Source of the DNA: Piezodorus guildinii
Taxonomy: Eukaryota; Arthropoda; Insecta; Hemiptera; Pentatomidae
Direction: 5' to 3'
DNA length: 64,000 bases
Assembly (NCBI GenBank): GCA_023052935.1
Contig: CM041294.1
Location: 27,330,641-27,394,640 of the forward strand
Shown here: piece after piece, positions 1-10,192 of the stretch
How the letters are laid out: every line of letters begins with the position of its first letter
How positions within the stretch are numbered: position 1 is the stretch's first letter
The notes under the pieces: generated by a model
What the model saw: the letters and a program-made list of their open reading frames with translations, nothing else
Databases searched by the model: none
Told to the model about the DNA's origin: nothing
Made by a program: the position numbers and the translations under genes

Positions 1-339
1 TATACAAAAATGACCTTTGTTATAAACAATAACCAGTCAAATGTTAAATTCTTAAAATATTCAGATACACGTAAACGAAGAATAGGCAACATATGACTTT
101 TACTTACTGTTAAAATTCATTTAAAAACTATTCTTCAATTTGAAAAATATTTTAACTTGATTTTAATAAAACATGGATTTATTATCTTTGAAAACATTTC
201 ATTTAGATTAAATAATATAAACTATATTACATTGTTAATCAGTAATAAGCTTATTCCCTATTCGTCACTTTTCATTACCTTTTACAACTTATTGTATGAG
301 AACGATATATTATACGTCTATATACCGTTCTTATTATCA
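1..339 (+). repeat. old, decayed FR1-type repeat fragment and AT-rich sequence
   Basis: From about position 87 the sequence follows the 5' part of the FR1 repeat in a diverged form: a degenerate version of the CACACGACTTTCACTTAC block, then a run ending in ATTTTAATAAAACATGG. Similar old variants occur near 40290 and 58725. The open frame at 157-435 crosses the boundary between this and the next repeat, so I do not treat it as a gene. Confidence 0.5.
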
Positions 340-1109
340 AAAAATCTGGTGCGGGCAACACACGACTTTCACTTACCTCCATTTTTAAAATCAATAAAAG
401 AATTTTCAAATACAGTTAGAGATAAAAATACGTGAAATTATTAAGGAATTAATCAAATTAAATTTCTATAGAAACATGTGTTTGATTAAAAGATCTATTA
501 TATTATTATCTAAAATAATCAGTTAGTTTTATGTTCATTTCATCACTCTCTATAAACTTTTAAAAGCTTGTGTATGAGATGATATTTTTTCTAAAATCTT
601 AAGCTTTCCAACGGTATATCATACATGTATATTACTGCTCTTATGTTCAAAAAAGAAAAATTGCATTAAAAAAATATTTTTTCTGTTTTCTCCTTTAGTT
701 CGATATCGAATTCGTTCAACTTATATATTTACCTGTTTTTTAGCAATACTACCAAAATGGTAAGGTCAACCTTATAAAAACTTAAAGGTACTTTATAACA
801 AGAAATTTTGAAATATCGGCATTTAAGCCCTGTCAGACCATTTTTATCCAAATAAAACCTACATGATATTAAAGCACATTAAATTTTACATCGATATAGC
901 GAGTTTAATCAAAATCGTCGGAACCGTTTTTGAGAAAATCGAAAAAAGGTGCAAAATGCATGGTATAAAGTGCCTCTTCTGGTAAGCTTATTTTGATGAA
1001 AAAAGTTCTGTCACGTCTCGGGCGTATAGTTGTCTTAAATATGAAATTTCAGTTTCATAGGACTTACCGTTTCCGCCCGGGAGTTACCACACACACACAC
1101 ACACACACA
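340..1109 (+). repeat. FR1 repeat copy 1, 5' part (split by an R1-like element)
   Basis: This copy starts at the poly(A)-TCTGGTGCGGGC boundary found in many FR1 copies, followed by the subterminal motif ACTTTCACTTAC. It runs through the usual FR1 body and stops inside the internal (AC)n tract at about 1088-1109. The remaining 3' end resumes at 3247. The body matches other copies nearly base for base, so this is a recent family member. No convincing coding frame is seen. Confidence 0.85.
1088..1109 (+). repeat. (AC)n microsatellite of FR1, target of the R1-like insertion
   Basis: A dinucleotide AC run that every fuller FR1 copy carries at this place. Here it is interrupted by the R1-clade element, and CACACACAG resumes at 3247. 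Confidence 0.85.
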
Positions 1110-3246
1110 AATTGTCGCCTCCGAGCTGTCCAGAATTTCTAGGAAAAATAGTGGCAGTGCTATTTCCAAGACGTTCAGAAGTACCCATTGGTATTATAGC
1201 AATGCCGGATCTAGAACCAGTGCCGGAAATCACGATGGAAGAGCTAGACTTAGCATGCAGGAAAATTGCGGATTCCAAAGCTCCGGGCCCGGATAATATC
1301 CCAATATTGCCTTGAAAATGGCTATCATGTCAAGGCGACAAATCTTCTTAGATGTGTACAATGCCTGTCTCAGTGAAGGTATCTTTCCAACACAGTGGAA
1401 GAAGCAACGTCTTGTGCTCCTGCCAAAAGGAAAGGGCTCTCCGGAAGATCCCGCTTCTTATCGACCAATATGTCTTCTGGACACTGCTGGCAAGGTACTG
1501 GAGAGGATCATTTATGGCAGGTTAATTGACTTTAGTGAAGGAGTCAGAGGATTATCTGATGACCAGTATGGTTTTCGGAAGGGCAGATCGACAATAGATG
1601 CCATCGGCTTTGCTATCAAAACTGCTCAGGAAGCCACTGCGGGAAAGAGATGGAGAAGAGGTAGTAAGAAGTACTGCGCCATTATAACATTAGACGTTAA
1701 AAATGCCTTTAATTCAGCTCGGTGGGATTGTATCTTAAACGGATTGAAAAATATGCAAGTCCCATATTACCTCATGAAGATTATTGAGAGTTATTTTACC
1801 GACAGAATTTTAAGGTATGATACGAAAGCAGGATTAAAAAGCTACAAAGTCACAGGTGGCGTTCCTCAGGGTTCGGTTCTAGGACCACTTCTGTGGAATA
1901 TAATGTATGACGGTGTGCTCAGGTTACCGCTGCCAGAAGAAACTACTACGCTTGGTTTTGCTGACGATCTGGCAATCATAGTTCGGGGAAACTCTTGGAG
2001 GAGATATCTTATAATGGGAACAAGGCTATCTTTATGATTCGTCAATGGCTCTCAGCGGCAGGCCTTCAGCTTGCTGATCATAAAACTGAGGCAGTATTGA
2101 TAACCAGTAGGAAAGTGAAGGAGACAGTCAGTTTCACCGTCGGGGAGTTCGATATCCTATCCAAGCCATCAATTAGATATCTCGGAGTGCATATTGACGC
2201 TAGAATTCGATTTGATGAACACCTGCTTAAAGTTAGTAATAGAGCAGCGAATGTGGTAAATGAATTGGCCAGAATCATGCCAAATATTGGTGGACCAAGG
2301 GGAAACCAGAGGAAGCTTCTGGCCAATGTAGCCAGTTCCACGCTTCTGTACGCAGCACCGATCTGGGCAGAATCCTGCCAAGTGCAATCATATGTCCGGA
2401 AAGTTATTAGTGTGCATCGGAGAAGTGCCCTGCGTGTCGCTCGAGCTTTTCGCACTGTGTCCTACGACGCTGTATGCGTCATCGCAGACATGCCTCCGAT
2501 TGATCTTTTGGCAGATGAACGTAGAAGGATCTACCGAAGAAAACAAGAAGAGAAGGATGCTCACTGGGCTTCTTTAGCAAAACAAGAGAGAGTTCATACA
2601 CTTGATATATGGCAGAGACGCTGGAACGCTTCATCTTCTGGAAGATGGACCAACCGCCTAATTCCCGACATATCGACATGGTTATCCCGGAAACATGGAG
2701 ATGTAGATTACTATCTCACTCAGCTGCTTACTGGGCATGGTTGCTTCAGAGCGTACTTAGCCCGTTTCAAAATAGAGGAAAGTTCATTGTGCCCATTTTG
2801 TGATCCCATAGAAGAAACAGTGGAACATGCATTCTTCTCTTGTTCGGGATTCGTTCGAGAAAGATCGGAGATAGACGCTAAATTTAGTACAAAAGTATCA
2901 CCCGAAAATTTAGTCTCCTTGATGATGGCTAGTCAGGAGAGTTGGAGCGCTGCAGCTGATTATGCAGCACAAATCTGCAGAAAACTCAGAGTACAGGAGC
3001 AAGAAAGGATAGGCGGTGCATCGGCCTAGCTTAAATCAGATGTCCAGTAAAGTAGCTGGCATTTAGCCCTTCTGCCCCCCCATGAAGTAATGCTTGACAG
3101 CGGTTCCGTGGGGTGGTAAAGACGAATTGGGAGGTGGTTTTTTAGTGAGTAGGAATCTCACACTGTTGTGTAGCCTGACAGTTGCACTTCGTCTGATGAA
3201 ACATTTTCCCCTACCCGAAAAAAAAAAAAAATAAAAAATAAAAAAA
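1110..3246 (+). mobile_element. 5'-truncated R1-clade non-LTR retrotransposon in an (AC)n tract
   Basis: The element begins directly after an (AC)n run, in sequence coding for the region just before a reverse transcriptase domain. It ends in an A-rich tail at about 3219-3246, after which the (CA)n tract and the rest of FR1 continue. The RT domain and the C-terminal CCHC finger place it in the R1 group. Within that clade, lineages such as Mino and Waldo are known to target AC or ACAY microsatellites, which fits the site. ORF1 and the endonuclease domain are missing. Target duplication cannot be read because the site is repetitive. Confidence 0.85.
1112..3029 (+). pseudogene. R1-type ORF2 fragment: reverse transcriptase plus C-terminal zinc finger, frameshifted
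   Basis: This encodes the polymerase used in target-primed reverse transcription. Three overlapping reading frames (about 1112-1315, 1312-2037 and 1995-3029) together cover the thumb-to-tail half of ORF2. Visible RT motifs are SKAPGPDN before the domain, YRPICLLDTAGKVLERI, the QYGFRKGRST block, GGVPQGSVLGPLLW and the catalytic FADD. A C-terminal C-x2-C...H-x4-C finger (CPFC ... EHAFFSC) sits in the third frame. Frameshifts near 1310 and 2000 make the copy dead. The apurinic-type endonuclease domain is absent. The start at 1112 is only the truncation point, not a true initiation codon. Confidence 0.85.
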
Positions 3247-3384
3247 CACACACAGACCTTTTTGCGGGACTTGGTTATTTGGACTCAGGGGACCCTAAAA
3301 CGTGTATTTCCGTTGAAAACTGGAATTCGAAAATTTTCACGATCGCAATACTTCCCCTTACTATATATAGTAAGTGAAAGTAAA
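3247..3384 (+). repeat. FR1 repeat copy 1, 3' part
   Basis: Resumes with CACACACAGACC and the conserved FR1 3' segment, and ends with the palindrome CTTACTATATATAGTAAG followed by TGAAAGTA. It rejoins the 5' part that stops at 1109. A short frame encoding DLVIWTQGTLKRVF is open here and in other copies, but I regard it as repeat sequence. Confidence 0.85.
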
Positions 3385-3612
3385 AAACAAAAATTACATA
3401 AAAAAATAATTTTGCTCTTTTATCATTTCGTTGATTATCAAATGCGACCAACTTGTATATTTAACCGTCCTTCATCAATCTTATTAAGATGATATGGTTA
3501 ATCTTTAGGAATGTACAAAATTAAAGGTAGTTAGATAGAGGGAGAAGATTTAAAATATCTGCATTTAAGCCCTGTCAGACTAGTTTAATCTGAATGAAAC
3601 CTATATCATATT
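3385..3612 (+). repeat. FR1 fragment, internal part (interrupted)
   Basis: Matches the middle of FR1: the CATTTAAGCCCTGTCAGAC block, then a run corresponding to AATGAAACCTA. It breaks off at CATATT and continues at 4343, so it has been split by an insertion. Confidence 0.6.
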
Positions 3613-4342
3613 TGTAATGTATTGAGAATAATGGGGGGAGTAAGGATTTGATAATTATTATATTAATTAAATAAATATTAATAAGCTTTGTCGGCAAAAG
3701 TCAAAACGCATTTCCCAAACCCTCTTTGATTGTCCGTGGGCGGTAAACCTGGCATATTCTAGACCCCAGCTACAAGGCTGGACAAAGCCTGGACTTCCCA
3801 TATCAGCCCCACCCGAGGTGACGACGATAATAAAGAAGATTCAAAAAGGGAGTCTTATTCCAGCCACGAGAGAGGAAGTCCAACAAGAGGAGAGTCAGGG
3901 TCCATCTACAAGAAAAGGAGATGGCCGTCGGGGTTCTGAGAGCAGCTGGAGGATGATGCCGAGAATGGACGTTTTAAGATGATTCCACCTTCGCCAGCCG
4001 ACAGTGTTTTAAAGGTATCTCGTTATTTGTAATATTGTATGGCAAGGTTAATTGTAATATAAACCTCAGTATTCTCAATCATAAGTCTGGAAATGATGTA
4101 AATTGAGTTTAAGTGTTAGAATCTATGTAATAGTTATATTTAATAATGATTGCTCTAATTTAAATTTGTTGGTAATTTAATGTTTCCCTGCAAGCCACCT
4201 ACTTGGATTAGTAAACACGATACCTTTGGAAAGGAAATCCAATGGTTTCAGGAAATATTGTTTATATATTGATTAAATATATCAATTAAGCTGGTTCTTA
4301 AAGATACCGCTGCCTTAGAAAAGCAGCCAGTTAAAAACATAG
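3613..4342. mobile_element. unclassified ~730-bp insertion in FR1, CATATT duplication
   Basis: CATATT flanks the segment on both sides (3607-3612 and 4343-4348), and FR1 sequence continues across the gap, so this is an insertion. It starts TGTAATGTATTGAGAATA and contains the inverse TATTCTCAAT near 4070. It is richer in GC than its surroundings between 3720 and 3980. The TG start suggests an LTR, but the 3' end does not read CA, so its class is open. Confidence 0.45.
3671..3982 (+). pseudogene. open frame of about 100 codons, unidentified, inside the 730-bp insertion
   Basis: This frame has no stop from 3671 to a TGA at 3980-3982 and no ATG. It includes TLFDCPWAVNL followed by a proline-rich stretch and a basic, glutamine-rich C-terminus. 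The DCPW segment recalls the end of CCHC fingers at the C-termini of R1-like ORF2 proteins, but the cysteines and histidine needed are not visible. I cannot identify it. It is probably a remnant of a mobile-element protein rather than a host exon. Confidence 0.3.
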
Positions 4343-4770
4343 CATATTAAAACCCATTAAATTTTACATCCATATAGCGAATTTAATCAAAATCGTTGAG
4401 ATAATGGTATAAAGTGGCTCTTCTGGTTAGTTGATTTTGATGAAAAAGTTGCTGTAACATCTCGGGCGTGATTGAATGTGACATTTGATTTTGAATACGA
4501 CTTTTCGTTTTGGCGCTAGACTTCCATAGGCCAGTTAAAGTAAAAATCCGTCCGTAAGACGTGCATAAATTAAGTGTAAAATTAGGTACCTACGCCTTAG
4601 GCTTAGCCATTTTACCTAAAAAATAGTGTCTGATTAGAGATATTTCAATGGATACATAATGTAATCCCATTATGTTTTTTCAATTTTAAATTTCTTTAAA
4701 ATTTCTTCGATTGACTTTAAAGAGGGAAGTATGAGGAAGTTGTGTTTTACGCGCACCAGATTTTACTTAG
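4343..4770 (+). repeat. FR1 fragments, one in each orientation
   Basis: Positions 4343-4520 continue the interrupted FR1 copy (CCCATTAAATTTTACATC, CATCTCGGGCGT) with strong decay after the CTCGGGCG block. Positions 4722-4766 hold the FR1 5' end in reverse orientation, ending CGCGCACCAGATTTT. Confidence 0.55.
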
Positions 4771-5462
4771 CAGCAGTCTTCGCATTGTAATATGAAGGGA
4801 GACTAACGATCGTTGAGTTTATTAACAATTACCCATCTTTAAAAAACAATAAAGAATTTTTAAAAAAAAATTAATGAAAACCGTCGAATTTGCTGGTATT
4901 CCGAGAAACCTGTCAAGAACAGAAAAGTAACTGCTTTGTTGTTGGGCTAATCGGACTGCTATACAATGTTTGTACATTTTACAATTACACAACTTTGTGA
5001 TCGACCAAAAAAATAAACCTTTTCAATACCTTCTAAAATACGCATACCAATGTTGAATAAAAAAAAAAATCTTCTATAAAGCATTTCTTAGAACCAAATA
5101 GATAGTCAATTAAATTACTTAAATAACATACAAAAAATAACCATTGAAATCGGACCACTACCAAAATGATATAATGTTAAGTTTCTTAATATTACCTAGG
5201 GTTTAAATAAACTAACTAAATCAACCATGATGAAGGTTCATAATGCAGGTCGAATCGTCGGCATACAAAAACAATACGTTTTCCTTATTAATATGTTATT
5301 TTTTTATGATCACACTACCTACCAATTTCTTTATCATATATTCTCTACAGTCAGCAAATACTCCATCATTGAAATAAGTCTACCTAGTTGAATTAAAATT
5401 TATATTATATTATTTAATAAACTAACTTAAATTTATAAATTAAAAAAATATTAAAAGGGGTC
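4771..5462. other. AT-rich intergenic sequence, nothing recognised
   Basis: No reading frame, tRNA, terminal repeat or known element stands out here. The stretch is simple AT-rich sequence with short A runs. Confidence 0.5.
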
Positions 5463-5662
5463 GAATAGACCTTAAGGTCCTAGAATAATAAGCATGTGAA
5501 ATCTACCCCCACTTGTATCAGAGCCAAACTCATACTAATGATTCACACCTCAGAGAAACCACTTTCTGCAAATTTTTAGCCCCGTAATCCTTAAAGGAGA
5601 GAAGTTATGGAAGAGGAGACCAAAAATTCTCCTGAACAGCTCAACCGATTTTCATGTTAAAA
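5463..5662 (+). repeat. FR2 dispersed repeat, copy 1
   Basis: This roughly 200-bp segment has a diverged second copy at 30905-31110 in the same orientation. Shared blocks include CCTAAGG...CCTAG, TACCCCCAC / TGCCCCCAC, AGAGAAACCAC, TAGCCCC / TAACCCC, GAGAAGTTATGGA / ATAGAAGTTATAGA and CAGCTCAACCGATT. The following GGTTATGTTGGATTAGTAAAC also matches 31748-31770. No termini or coding content are recognised. Confidence 0.6.
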
Positions 5663-5784
5663 AAAAATTGTTTAGGTTATGTTGGATTAGTAAACCTCCA
5701 ATTTTTGCTACTTTATTTCATTGGAGTGTCCTCCGTAATTTATATATTCAATATCATCGCTAGTGTACCCCATGGTAATAAATT

Positions 5785-6282
5785 GTTACAGAATTATTTA
5801 CATTGGATTTTAATAGGAACATGTGTTTTATTAAATATTGTATTATATTATTATTTACAACAATCAGTTACTTTTATAGGCTTTTCATCACTCTCCGTTA
5901 ACTTTTACAATAGTTTGTAAAATACAATATTTATTCTAAAACCTTTGGCATTCCAACGGTCTGCTATACATGTATATTACTGCTATAAAGTTAAAAAAAT
6001 ATATATATTTATGCAGTTTTTCTTTTAGTTGGATATCGAATTCGTTCAACTTATATATTTACCTGTTTTTTAGCAATACTACCAAAATGGTAAGGTCAAC
6101 CTTACAAAAACTTAAAGGTACTTTATAACAAGAAATTTTGAAATATCAGCAAGTAAGCACTGTCAGACTATTTCAATCAGAATGAAATCTACATGATATT
6201 AAAGCCCTTCTAATTTTACATCAATTTAGAGAGTTTAATCAAAATCGTTAGAGCGGTTTTTGAGAAAATCGAAAATAGGTGC
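5785..6282 (+). repeat. FR1 copy 2, 5' part (split by a solo LTR)
   Basis: Follows the FR1 body from the GGAACATGTGTTTTATT block to GAAAATAGGTGC, where a solo LTR begins. The copy resumes at 7012 with GGTGCAAAATGCATGG. A frame of 88 codons at 5654-5920 overlaps the start and is repeat-derived. Confidence 0.8.
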
Positions 6283-7011
6283 TGTTGGGATGAGTGACCT
6301 TAAAACTCAATAAGAAAATGTAGACGCGATCCCGTTTCGAAATGAGCTGGTCTTGAGTACTTAATCATTCAAATAAAAAAGGGGTAATATTAAATAAAAA
6401 GATAAAATTGAAAGTAATGAAAATAAATAAAATTTTAATAAAAAAAATATGAGGAAAATTTACAATATATATAATATGAAAACCATTTGATTTATAAACA
6501 AATAAAAAAAGTTCTTCGATTAAAACAAACTGTATAAAAAAAAATTTAAAGGTATTAGGTTAGTGGGTTAGTGCTGTTAAGAATGGTACAGAAAATGAAT
6601 AAATATAATGAGAAAAAAAATCAATGATAATTATCTGTCCATAAATTCTCCAGATTATAGCTTAGCTTCCGTACGACGGGTAGGCGACTCTCCATGGAAG
6701 GACGGTGATCTTCGAGAAGACAACGAAACGAAGTCCTGATCGATAAATTGGTTGAAGGCGCCAATCGATAAATACGTACTCTCAGCTAGCTGGTTCCAAC
6801 GGTACTGGCTTGAGGGCAAGGGGGACACTGTTCTCTGTCTAATCCCTAACTGCACTTGAATATAAACACTAAAAGATGTAAATATAATATATAAACTAAC
6901 AAAAAAAATATTTTCCTCATTAAAACCTATTTTTAATTTAATTTAATTTGATTTTTAATTATAAACAAAATATATACAGGTAAAAAAAATTATAATGTCC
7001 AGGCTCAAACA
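6283..7011. mobile_element. solo LTR, 729 bp, 5-bp target duplication GGTGC
   Basis: The insert begins TGTTGGGATGAG and ends GGCTCAAACA, so it has the TG...CA ends of an LTR. It is bracketed by GGTGC at 6278-6282 and 7012-7016, and FR1 reads continuously when the insert is removed. It contains no polymerase, integrase or primer-binding site, so it is a solo LTR left by recombination. A 5-bp duplication fits Gypsy, BEL or Copia families. An ORF on the minus strand at 6655-6855 lies inside it and is not considered a gene. Confidence 0.8.
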
Positions 7012-7303
7012 GGTGCAAAATGCATGGTATTTAGTAGCTCTTCTGGTGAGCTGATTTTGATGAAAACGTTGCTGTAACATCTCGGGCGTATAACTTGTCT
7101 TAAATATGAAATTTCAGTTTCATAGGAATTTTCGTTATCCCCCTGGACTTCACACACACGGAAACCTTTTTCGGGACTTGGTCATTTGAACCCAGGGGAC
7201 CCTAAAACGTGTATTTCCAGTTAAAACTGGAATTCGAAAATGTTCACGATCGTAATACTTCCCCTTACTATATTTCCATATATAGGGAACTGAAAGTAAA
7301 AAT
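7012..7303 (+). repeat. FR1 copy 2, 3' part
   Basis: Resumes after the solo LTR and runs through a short CACACACA tract to the FR1 3' end. The terminal palindrome is here altered to CTTACTATATTTCCATATATAGGGAA.. and is followed by CTGAAAGTA. Confidence 0.8.
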
Positions 7304-7680
7304 AATGTGCATCCAATATAAAAAACTTACAATAATAGTTACAATACGTAATATGTAGTTACACAGTGTTTAAGTAAAATATAATAACTTTACGATCTAA
7401 ATGAGCTATCTCAACTCTATAGGCGTGACCAGTTACCACACACAGTATGGCTGGTGAGAGAGTTGGCAAAAGGGTACATTTAGGGTACTTTTTGTGGGTA
7501 CTTGTATACTTAATGTAACATTGGGTATATTTGAAATAAACTTAAAAAAATAAATATATTGTGCAGGAATCTCCCATGAAATGAAGTAGCAAATATTTGT
7601 ATGTGTACCAGTCCAACACAGCATACAAAAGTTATGTGGATTTTTTTTTTAAATATCTTTTTAAAATATTTTTGAAAATC
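7304..7680. other. intergenic sequence, nothing recognised
   Basis: AT-rich sequence with a 63-codon open frame on the minus strand (7433-7624) that resembles nothing known and lacks coding character. Confidence 0.4.
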
Positions 7681-7812
7681 AGTAACATATATTTTTTCGA
7701 AAATCGGTTGAGCTGTTTATTATAAAACAATAAGTGCAAAATTCATGGTATTAAGTGGCTATTCTGATTAGCTGATTAAATTGTCTTAAATATAAAATTT
7801 AGTTTCATAGGA
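7681..7812 (+). repeat. FR1 fragment upstream of a Jockey-like insertion
   Basis: Matches FR1 around the GTGCAAAATGCATGGTAT and GTCTTAAATATGAAATTT blocks. It ends in AGTTTCATAGGA, which is duplicated after the inserted retrotransposon at 8471-8482. Confidence 0.6.
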
Positions 7813-8470
7813 GTCCTACAGTGTCCTTTAATAATATTCCGCTAGTCCCGGTTGAACAGATTCGCTATCTAGGACTCCTACTTCACAAACGACTAACTTG
7901 GTATCCGAACACAAGACTGAAACGACAAGAAACTGCCCAACTCTTACGCTTACTTCAACACTTACTGGACAGACGCTCTAACCTTCCACTTAACTACAAA
8001 AGGCTCATCTATATTATCATCATAAGGCTTATATGGACGTACGGAGTTGAGCTTTGGGGCTCTACTAAACCATCAAATTCTTTCCGTATTCAATCCCTAC
8101 AATCCAAAATCCTTCGAAAAATCATCAATGCTCCTTACTTTGTCACTAACAAACTCATCCATAAAGACCTTAATGTCCCATATGTTGCTGATTTGGCCCG
8201 TACGAGGTATCATTCCTTCCATGACAAACTCCACTCCCACATTAGCCCACTAGTTTCAATCTTTGCTTCCTCTACCATTCCTGACAATCCTCCGAGGCGT
8301 CTGAAAAGAAGATGGCCTCGAGACCTTCCAGTGCAGATTACCTAGTGGAGTGTTGCCAATGGACATATTCTCTTCATGTCTTTTCATGTATATTATCTAT
8401 ATTATGAGCCAATTTACTTGAAGTATTTACTAATACAGTTGTAAATTTCAATAAATTAATAAATAAAAAA
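7813..8470 (+). mobile_element. 5'-truncated Jockey-like retrotransposon (subfamily B), 12-bp TSD
   Basis: Flanked by perfect AGTTTCATAGGA copies at 7801-7812 and 8471-8482. It carries the C-terminal end of a Jockey-type ORF2, a short 3' UTR and an A-rich tail ending AATAAATAAAAAA. Related fragments lie at 28492-28850, 31195-31745 and 61505-61800. The clear duplication shows integration by target-primed reverse transcription. Confidence 0.85.
7821..8345 (+). pseudogene. Jockey-type ORF2, C-terminal region only
   Basis: The 174-residue frame lacks all catalytic RT motifs and contains only the region after the palm. Recognisable blocks are IRYLGLLLHKRLTW near the start, WTYGVELWGSTKPSN in the middle, then KILRKIINAPYFVTN and HKDLNVPYV, and RRLKRRWPRDL at the end. 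These blocks recur in order in the longer element at 34319-37003, which fixes the family. The ATG at 7821 is fortuitous, because full ORF2 proteins of this family start some 700 residues earlier. Not functional. Confidence 0.8.
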
Positions 8471-8482
8471 AGTTTCATAGGA

Positions 8483-8620
8483 CTTTTAATATGGGTGTAT
8501 AACATACCGTTGGAAAAAATAAATATATTTTAGAAATAATGTTATCTCAGTTACAAAGTTTTATAAAGTAATATAGAGTGTTAGGAATGTGATAAAACTA
8601 AGCGACTGTTGCTTATTATA
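8483..8620 (-). repeat. FR1 fragment, reverse orientation
   Basis: Contains the reverse-oriented FR1 block ATACCGTTGGA followed by a decayed form of the GTGATGAAAAGCCGATAAAACTAA segment. Its orientation is opposite to the piece before 7812, so the locus has been rearranged. Confidence 0.5.
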
Positions 8621-9388
8621 ATTTCTATTATTAAATTATATGATCTAAAATAAATGTTTCCAAAAAAACTCAACGTAATTCTTATTAAAATTTTAATTTA
8701 TTTAAAACTTCATTTTAAGAAGTGGGGTAAGTTGCGATCTCCAGATTTTTAATTACTGGAAGAAGTTAAGCAAAGGTTAAAAGAAATGTGAACAATAACC
8801 TCCGGTTTTAATAGGAAGAGGACCCGCTGCCTTGGGGCTTGGCCCTACAAAGCCTACTTCAGAGCGGCCTGAATTCGAAGCCAGGGAGCTACTCTACACC
8901 TCAAGGATCTCGTATTATACGTTAGAACATCAGGCGGCAGGCACGTGCAGCAACCGGGAAAATTAAATATTTTAGTAACAGGAGTAAACTGTAATGTATA
9001 TTTTTTAGAAATTTCTTTAATCCGAATAATCATAGAAGAAAAAGTTAAATTTTAAGCATTAAAAATCAAAGGTTAACCTTGAATGGTTCATGCTGTGAAT
9101 TAACTTTCCCACCACTACCCACAGTTTTTTAAAAGGTTAAACGGGGTTTAATAAGGCCAGAGAGTGAAGGTGGGAGATTTAGTCAGAGTTAAAGGCCCCC
9201 GACATCGAGACGTAACTATTTTATATAACGTTTCTGGTCATATTGTTCATCCCTCATGTGTTCACGGTAACGTTCGTTAGCCCACTTACCTACTCTCTCT
9301 ACCTCCCCACTTACCTACACATAAAATACATCGTAGGGGAAAGTATTGCGATCGTGAAATCTTCCGAATTCCATTATAGGTGGAATAA
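8621..9388. other. intergenic, one GC-richer patch, nothing identified
   Basis: Mostly AT-rich. A patch at 8820-8965 is richer in GC but shows no long frame and no tRNA-type boxes. An isolated GGGGAAAGTATTGCGATCGTG near 9337-9358 matches the reverse-oriented FR1 3' end. Confidence 0.4.
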
Positions 9389-9389
9389 T

Positions 9390-9535
9390 CAGGAGTCAGT
9401 CTTTTTTTAATTTTGCCAACGTTTCTGCTCAAGCTTGTGAGCCATCATCAGGGCATTACTAAGCCATGTCCAAGCATAAGCGGACTCCTGATTGTTCCAC
9501 CTATAATAGTTTCTTCAGTCGACTATACATCCTCA
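9390..9535. mobile_element. Penelope-type foldback fragment with one hammerhead motif
   Basis: Begins TATAGGTGGAATAATCAGGAG and ends with its near inverse CTCCTGATTGTTCCACCTATA, and is followed by the same flank (GTCGACTATACATC) seen after the fuller foldback at 38443-38700. Compared with that copy, the second inner arm has been deleted. The remaining arm carries a reverse-oriented hammerhead-like motif at 9415-9454. Confidence 0.6.
9415..9454 (-). ncRNA. hammerhead ribozyme-like motif, partly decayed
   Basis: On the minus strand: GCC, CTGATGA, stem II GGCTC...GAGC, GAAAC, then GTTGGC. Stem I pairs GCC with GGC. The last stem II pair is broken by an A where other copies have C, so this copy is probably inactive. 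Confidence 0.45.
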
Positions 9536-9778
9536 ATATAATTTCGAATTGCAGTTTTCAACGAAAAAGTTTTAAGACGTTTTCACATTATGCCGCAGTA
9601 GGTCAGGGGAGGGGGGAGGGGCTGACCCGTCTAAATGTTTTAAAATTATTACCGACTATGACGTCACTATGTCGCCTAAGGCTGTGGCGATACTTGCTTT
9701 AGGCCAGCCTACAAAAGACGACGAAGGAGATTTAGAACTAGGAACCTTAGGAAAAGACGGCAAAGATACATGGCAAGT
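9536..9778. other. short intergenic stretch
   Basis: A G-rich patch near 9606-9625 and no recognisable gene. The 78-codon frame starting at 9466 runs out of the foldback fragment and is not supported. Confidence 0.35.
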
Positions 9779-10065
9779 GAATTGAGACGTTGATTCCCAA
9801 AAGGTACTAAAGGACATTTATTTCGACATATTTGTATACTATTGGTTTAGTTTTATCAAAATTCGTCATTTGATTTTATCTAAATAACACAGAAATTCTT
9901 TAAAAACGTATTCGAAAATTGCATTCCATTCCAGATGGTACAAAATCCACATTTCATTTCATTCCAAAAGGTACTAAATATATTTCCTTCCAAAACCTTC
10001 TATATCCTCTGTAAACAGATAACTTTCCCTCCCATTTCCTCCCAAAAGGTACTATATTTCCTATA
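9779..10065 (+). repeat. FR4: repeat with recurring TTCCAAAAGGTACTA motif
   Basis: The motif TTCCAAAAGGTACTA or a one-base variant recurs near 9797, 9977 and 10035. The opening AATTGAGACGTTGATT is repeated in inverted orientation at 18330-18350, where the same motif occurs again. No coding capacity is seen. Confidence 0.5.
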
Positions 10066-10192
10066 TACAGCAGAAGCACCTAACCCCTTAATACATAACA
10101 ATTAATTTGTTGTTTTCTTTATTTTATGCAAATTTATTGGTTCAGATATATGAATCACCGCTACTATTAACATCAATTTTTAGAAACTCACA

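Noticed and set aside
3262..3492. 76-codon frame beginning MRDLVIWTQG
   Set aside because: Encoded by the FR1 3' end; the same peptide appears in other copies in varying contexts. Repeat-derived.
5654..5920. 88-codon hydrophobic frame
   Set aside because: Straddles FR2 and FR1; hydrophobicity comes from T-rich codons.
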